A program made the position numbers and the translations under genes. Positions 4,686 to 6,074 of a DNA stretch of 6,074 nt are shown here, piece by piece. Under the pieces are notes generated by a model that searched no databases, was not told where the DNA came from, and saw only the letters and a program-made list of their open reading frames with translations. Source of the DNA: an uncultured Curtobacterium sp. (GTDB lineage: Bacteria > Actinomycetota > Actinomycetes > Actinomycetales > Microbacteriaceae); assembly GCA_913774725.1 (NCBI GenBank), contig CAJYIG010000268.1, forward strand, positions 1-6,074. The letters run 5' to 3'. Position 1 is the first letter of the stretch. Each line of letters opens with the position of its first letter.

Positions 4686-5984
4686 ATGTCCGAGGACACC
4701 CGCCCGCACGTCGTCATCGTCGGGGGTGGCTTCGCGGGGATCGCGGCCATGCGGGAACTCGCCGACGCCGACGTCCGCGTGACGCTCGTCGACCGCCACG
4801 TCTACAACATGTTCCAGCCGCTCATGTACCAGGTCGCCACCGGCGGTCTGAACGCGGGCGACGTCACCTACTTCCTGCGGAGCCTGCGGGCGAAGCAGTC
4901 GAACGCCGACTTCCGCCACGGGCTGCTCACCGGCATCGACACCGAGCACCGGATCGCCGAGATGTCCGACGGCGAGCACCTGCACTACGACTGGCTGATC
5001 CTGGCGAACGGCGTCAACACGAGCTACTTCGGCACGCCCGGTGCGTACGAGTACGCGTACTCGATGTACTCCCGATCGCAGGCCCTCCGGATCCGTGACG
5101 AGCTGTTCACCCGCCTCGAGCAGGCCGCCGCGCAGCAGGGCCCGGACGAGATCCGCGTCGTGATCGTCGGCGGCGGCGCGACCGGTGTGGAGATGGCCGG
5201 AGCCCTCGCCGAGCTCCGTGACCAAGCCCTCGTCGGGGCCTACCCGGAGATCGAGCGCGGCAACATCTCGATCACGCTCGTGCACCGCAGCGGGGAGCTC
5301 CTCAAGCCGTTCGCCCCGCGTCTGCGCCGGTACGCGGCCAAGGTGCTCCGGAAGCGCGGGGTGGTGCTCCGGCTGGACACCGGCGTCGCCGAGGTCAAGG
5401 AGGACGGGGTCGTCACCGCCTCGGGCGAGTTCATCCCCGCGTCGCAGGTCATCTGGGCCACCGGTGTCGCGGCGCACAAGGAGGTCTCGGGCTGGGGCAT
5501 GCCGCAGACCCACGGCGGCCGCATCCAGGTGAACGACGACCTGAGCGTCAAGGGCGTCGAGCGGATCTTCTCGGCCGGCGACATCGCGGCGCAGGACGAC
5601 GCCCTCGCGCAGCTCGCCCAGCCCGCGCTGCAGGGCGGCAAGCACGTCGCCCGACAGGTGAAGCGGCTGCTCGAGGGCAGGTCCACCGAGCGGTTCAAGT
5701 ACTTCGACAAGGGCACGATGGCGACCATCGGGACGAACGCCGCGGTGGCGCAGCTGCGCGGCGGCATCACGATGGTCGGCCCCGTGGCGTGGGCGGCGTG
5801 GGTCGCGGTGCACATCGCCTCGCTGCTCGGCAACGGCAACCGGCTGTCGACGCTGTCGCACTTCTTCGTCCGCTACCTGTGGTTCATGCGGAAGCGCTCG
5901 ATCCCGATCGTCGGGGACGTCCGGCCCGTGCGCCCGAACGGCGACCGCGAGCCGGAGCCCTGGCAGATGCAGAAGGCCGAGTAG
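4686..5984 (+). CDS. ndh: Type II NADH dehydrogenase (NADH:quinone oxidoreductase)
   Basis: A complete 432-residue, FAD-dependent, non-proton-pumping NADH:quinone oxidoreductase that passes electrons from NADH to membrane quinone (probably menaquinone in this group). Domains in order: N-terminal FAD-binding Rossmann motif VVIVGGGFAGIAA (9-21), then DRHVYNMFQPLMYQVATG (36-53). The second Rossmann motif for NADH is VVIVGGGATGVEMAGALAE (158-176), with Glu169. The FAD-contacting segment is IFSAGDIA (294-301), with Asp299. The quinone-site segment AQPALQGGKHVA (311-322) matches the family AQxAxQ signature. After YFDKGTMATIG (339-349), a hydrophobic and amphipathic C-terminal region (about 365-400) is the expected membrane anchor. 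Length and motifs are normal and no key residue is missing. The ATG at 4686 is preferred because of the ribosome-binding site and because it places the FAD motif near residue 10. The stop-free frame upstream runs through the preceding gene and is not coding. Confidence 0.96.
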   Translation: MSEDTRPHVVIVGGGFAGIAAMRELADADVRVTLVDRHVYNMFQPLMYQVATGGLNAGDVTYFLRSLRAKQSNADFRHGLLTGIDTEHRIAEMSDGEHLHYDWLILANGVNTSYFGTPGAYEYAYSMYSRSQALRIRDELFTRLEQAAAQQGPDEIRVVIVGGGATGVEMAGALAELRDQALVGAYPEIERGNISITLVHRSGELLKPFAPRLRRYAAKVLRKRGVVLRLDTGVAEVKEDGVVTASGEFIPASQVIWATGVAAHKEVSGWGMPQTHGGRIQVNDDLSVKGVERIFSAGDIAAQDDALAQLAQPALQGGKHVARQVKRLLEGRSTERFKYFDKGTMATIGTNAAVAQLRGGITMVGPVAWAAWVAVHIASLLGNGNRLSTLSHFFVRYLWFMRKRSIPIVGDVRPVRPNGDREPEPWQMQKAE

Positions 5985-6007
5985 CGCCGGGCGCTGCTGG
6001 CGGGCCC

Positions 6008-6037
6008 GGGCGCGGGCTCGGGCGCGGGCTCGGGCGG
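6008..6037. repeat. Short tandem repeat, 12-base unit, 2.5 copies
   Basis: GGGCGCGGGCTC occurs at 6008-6019 and again, identically, at 6020-6031, followed by a partial third copy GGGCGG (6032-6037). It lies 24 bases after the ndh stop in non-coding DNA. A slippage-prone GC tract is the simplest explanation. Confidence 0.7.
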
Positions 6038-6057
6038 CGACCCGTGCGACAGGGTCG
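6038..6057. terminator. Possible terminator hairpin downstream of ndh
   Basis: CGACCC (6038-6043) pairs with GGGTCG (6052-6057) around an eight-base loop, 54 bases after the ndh stop. It is followed by a 10-bp palindrome, GTCGTACGAC, at 6060-6069, so the window may end within a longer structured element. The assignment as a terminator is tentative. Confidence 0.3.
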
Positions 6058-6074
6058 ACGTCGTACGACAGCGG

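Noticed and set aside
4530..5861. A 443-codon open frame on the minus strand opposite ndh
   Set aside because: It mirrors the ndh gene, has biased low-complexity composition (Arg, Val, Asp, Gly, His) and no recognisable motif. Stop-free antisense frames are expected in GC-rich DNA, and the NDH-2 motifs on the other strand are unambiguous.
1..6074. A novel defence, mobile or biosynthetic system
   Set aside because: The genes fall into common families with ordinary composition. No nuclease, toxin, transposase, integrase or biosynthetic core gene is present, so calling a system would be unsupported.

Overview
The window is GC-rich DNA (about 70% G+C by eye) with strong G/C preference at third codon positions, several GTG starts and TANNNT -10 boxes placed 6-7 bases before start codons. 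This points to a high-GC actinobacterium. The protein style and intergenic hairpins suggest Microbacteriaceae (Curtobacterium-like), but that placement is an impression and was not tested. I see no tRNA, rRNA, CRISPR array, transposase, integrase or phage gene. It looks like ordinary chromosome, densely packed with small genes.

Layout. Bases 1-651 (+) are the C-terminal part of a TctA-type tripartite tricarboxylate transporter permease, cut by the window edge. The gap after it (652-799) carries two diverged tandem copies of a 44-base hairpin element. A complete LacI-family repressor follows (800-1807, +), then a small VOC/glyoxalase-fold protein (1844-2233, +). Two alpha/beta hydrolases lie on the minus strand (3080-3898, then 2325-3083) and overlap by four bases as a two-gene operon. 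This operon converges on the VOC gene over a hairpin-rich junction (2270-2340). It diverges from a RibD C-terminal/dihydrofolate-reductase-like protein (4003-4551, +). After a 134-base gap with a terminator-like hairpin and a 9-bp inverted repeat comes a complete type II NADH dehydrogenase (4686-5984, +). The last 90 bases are non-coding and repetitive.

How the genes relate. The only obvious cooperative units are the two overlapping hydrolases and, possibly, the LacI-type regulator with the transporter upstream of it. The NDH-2 is a stand-alone respiratory enzyme that passes electrons from NADH to the quinone pool without pumping protons. The VOC and RibD-C-like proteins are typical small actinobacterial enzymes of unknown substrate.

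The most consistent non-coding signal is regulatory. Four transcription units (LacI, VOC, hydrolase operon, RibD-C-like) have a TANNNT hexamer followed by 6-7 bases and then the start codon, the pattern expected of leaderless mRNAs. This resets two start sites. Only ndh has a conventional leader with a ribosome-binding site. I did not find a new multi-gene system. The items most worth a second look are the intergenic repeat elements.
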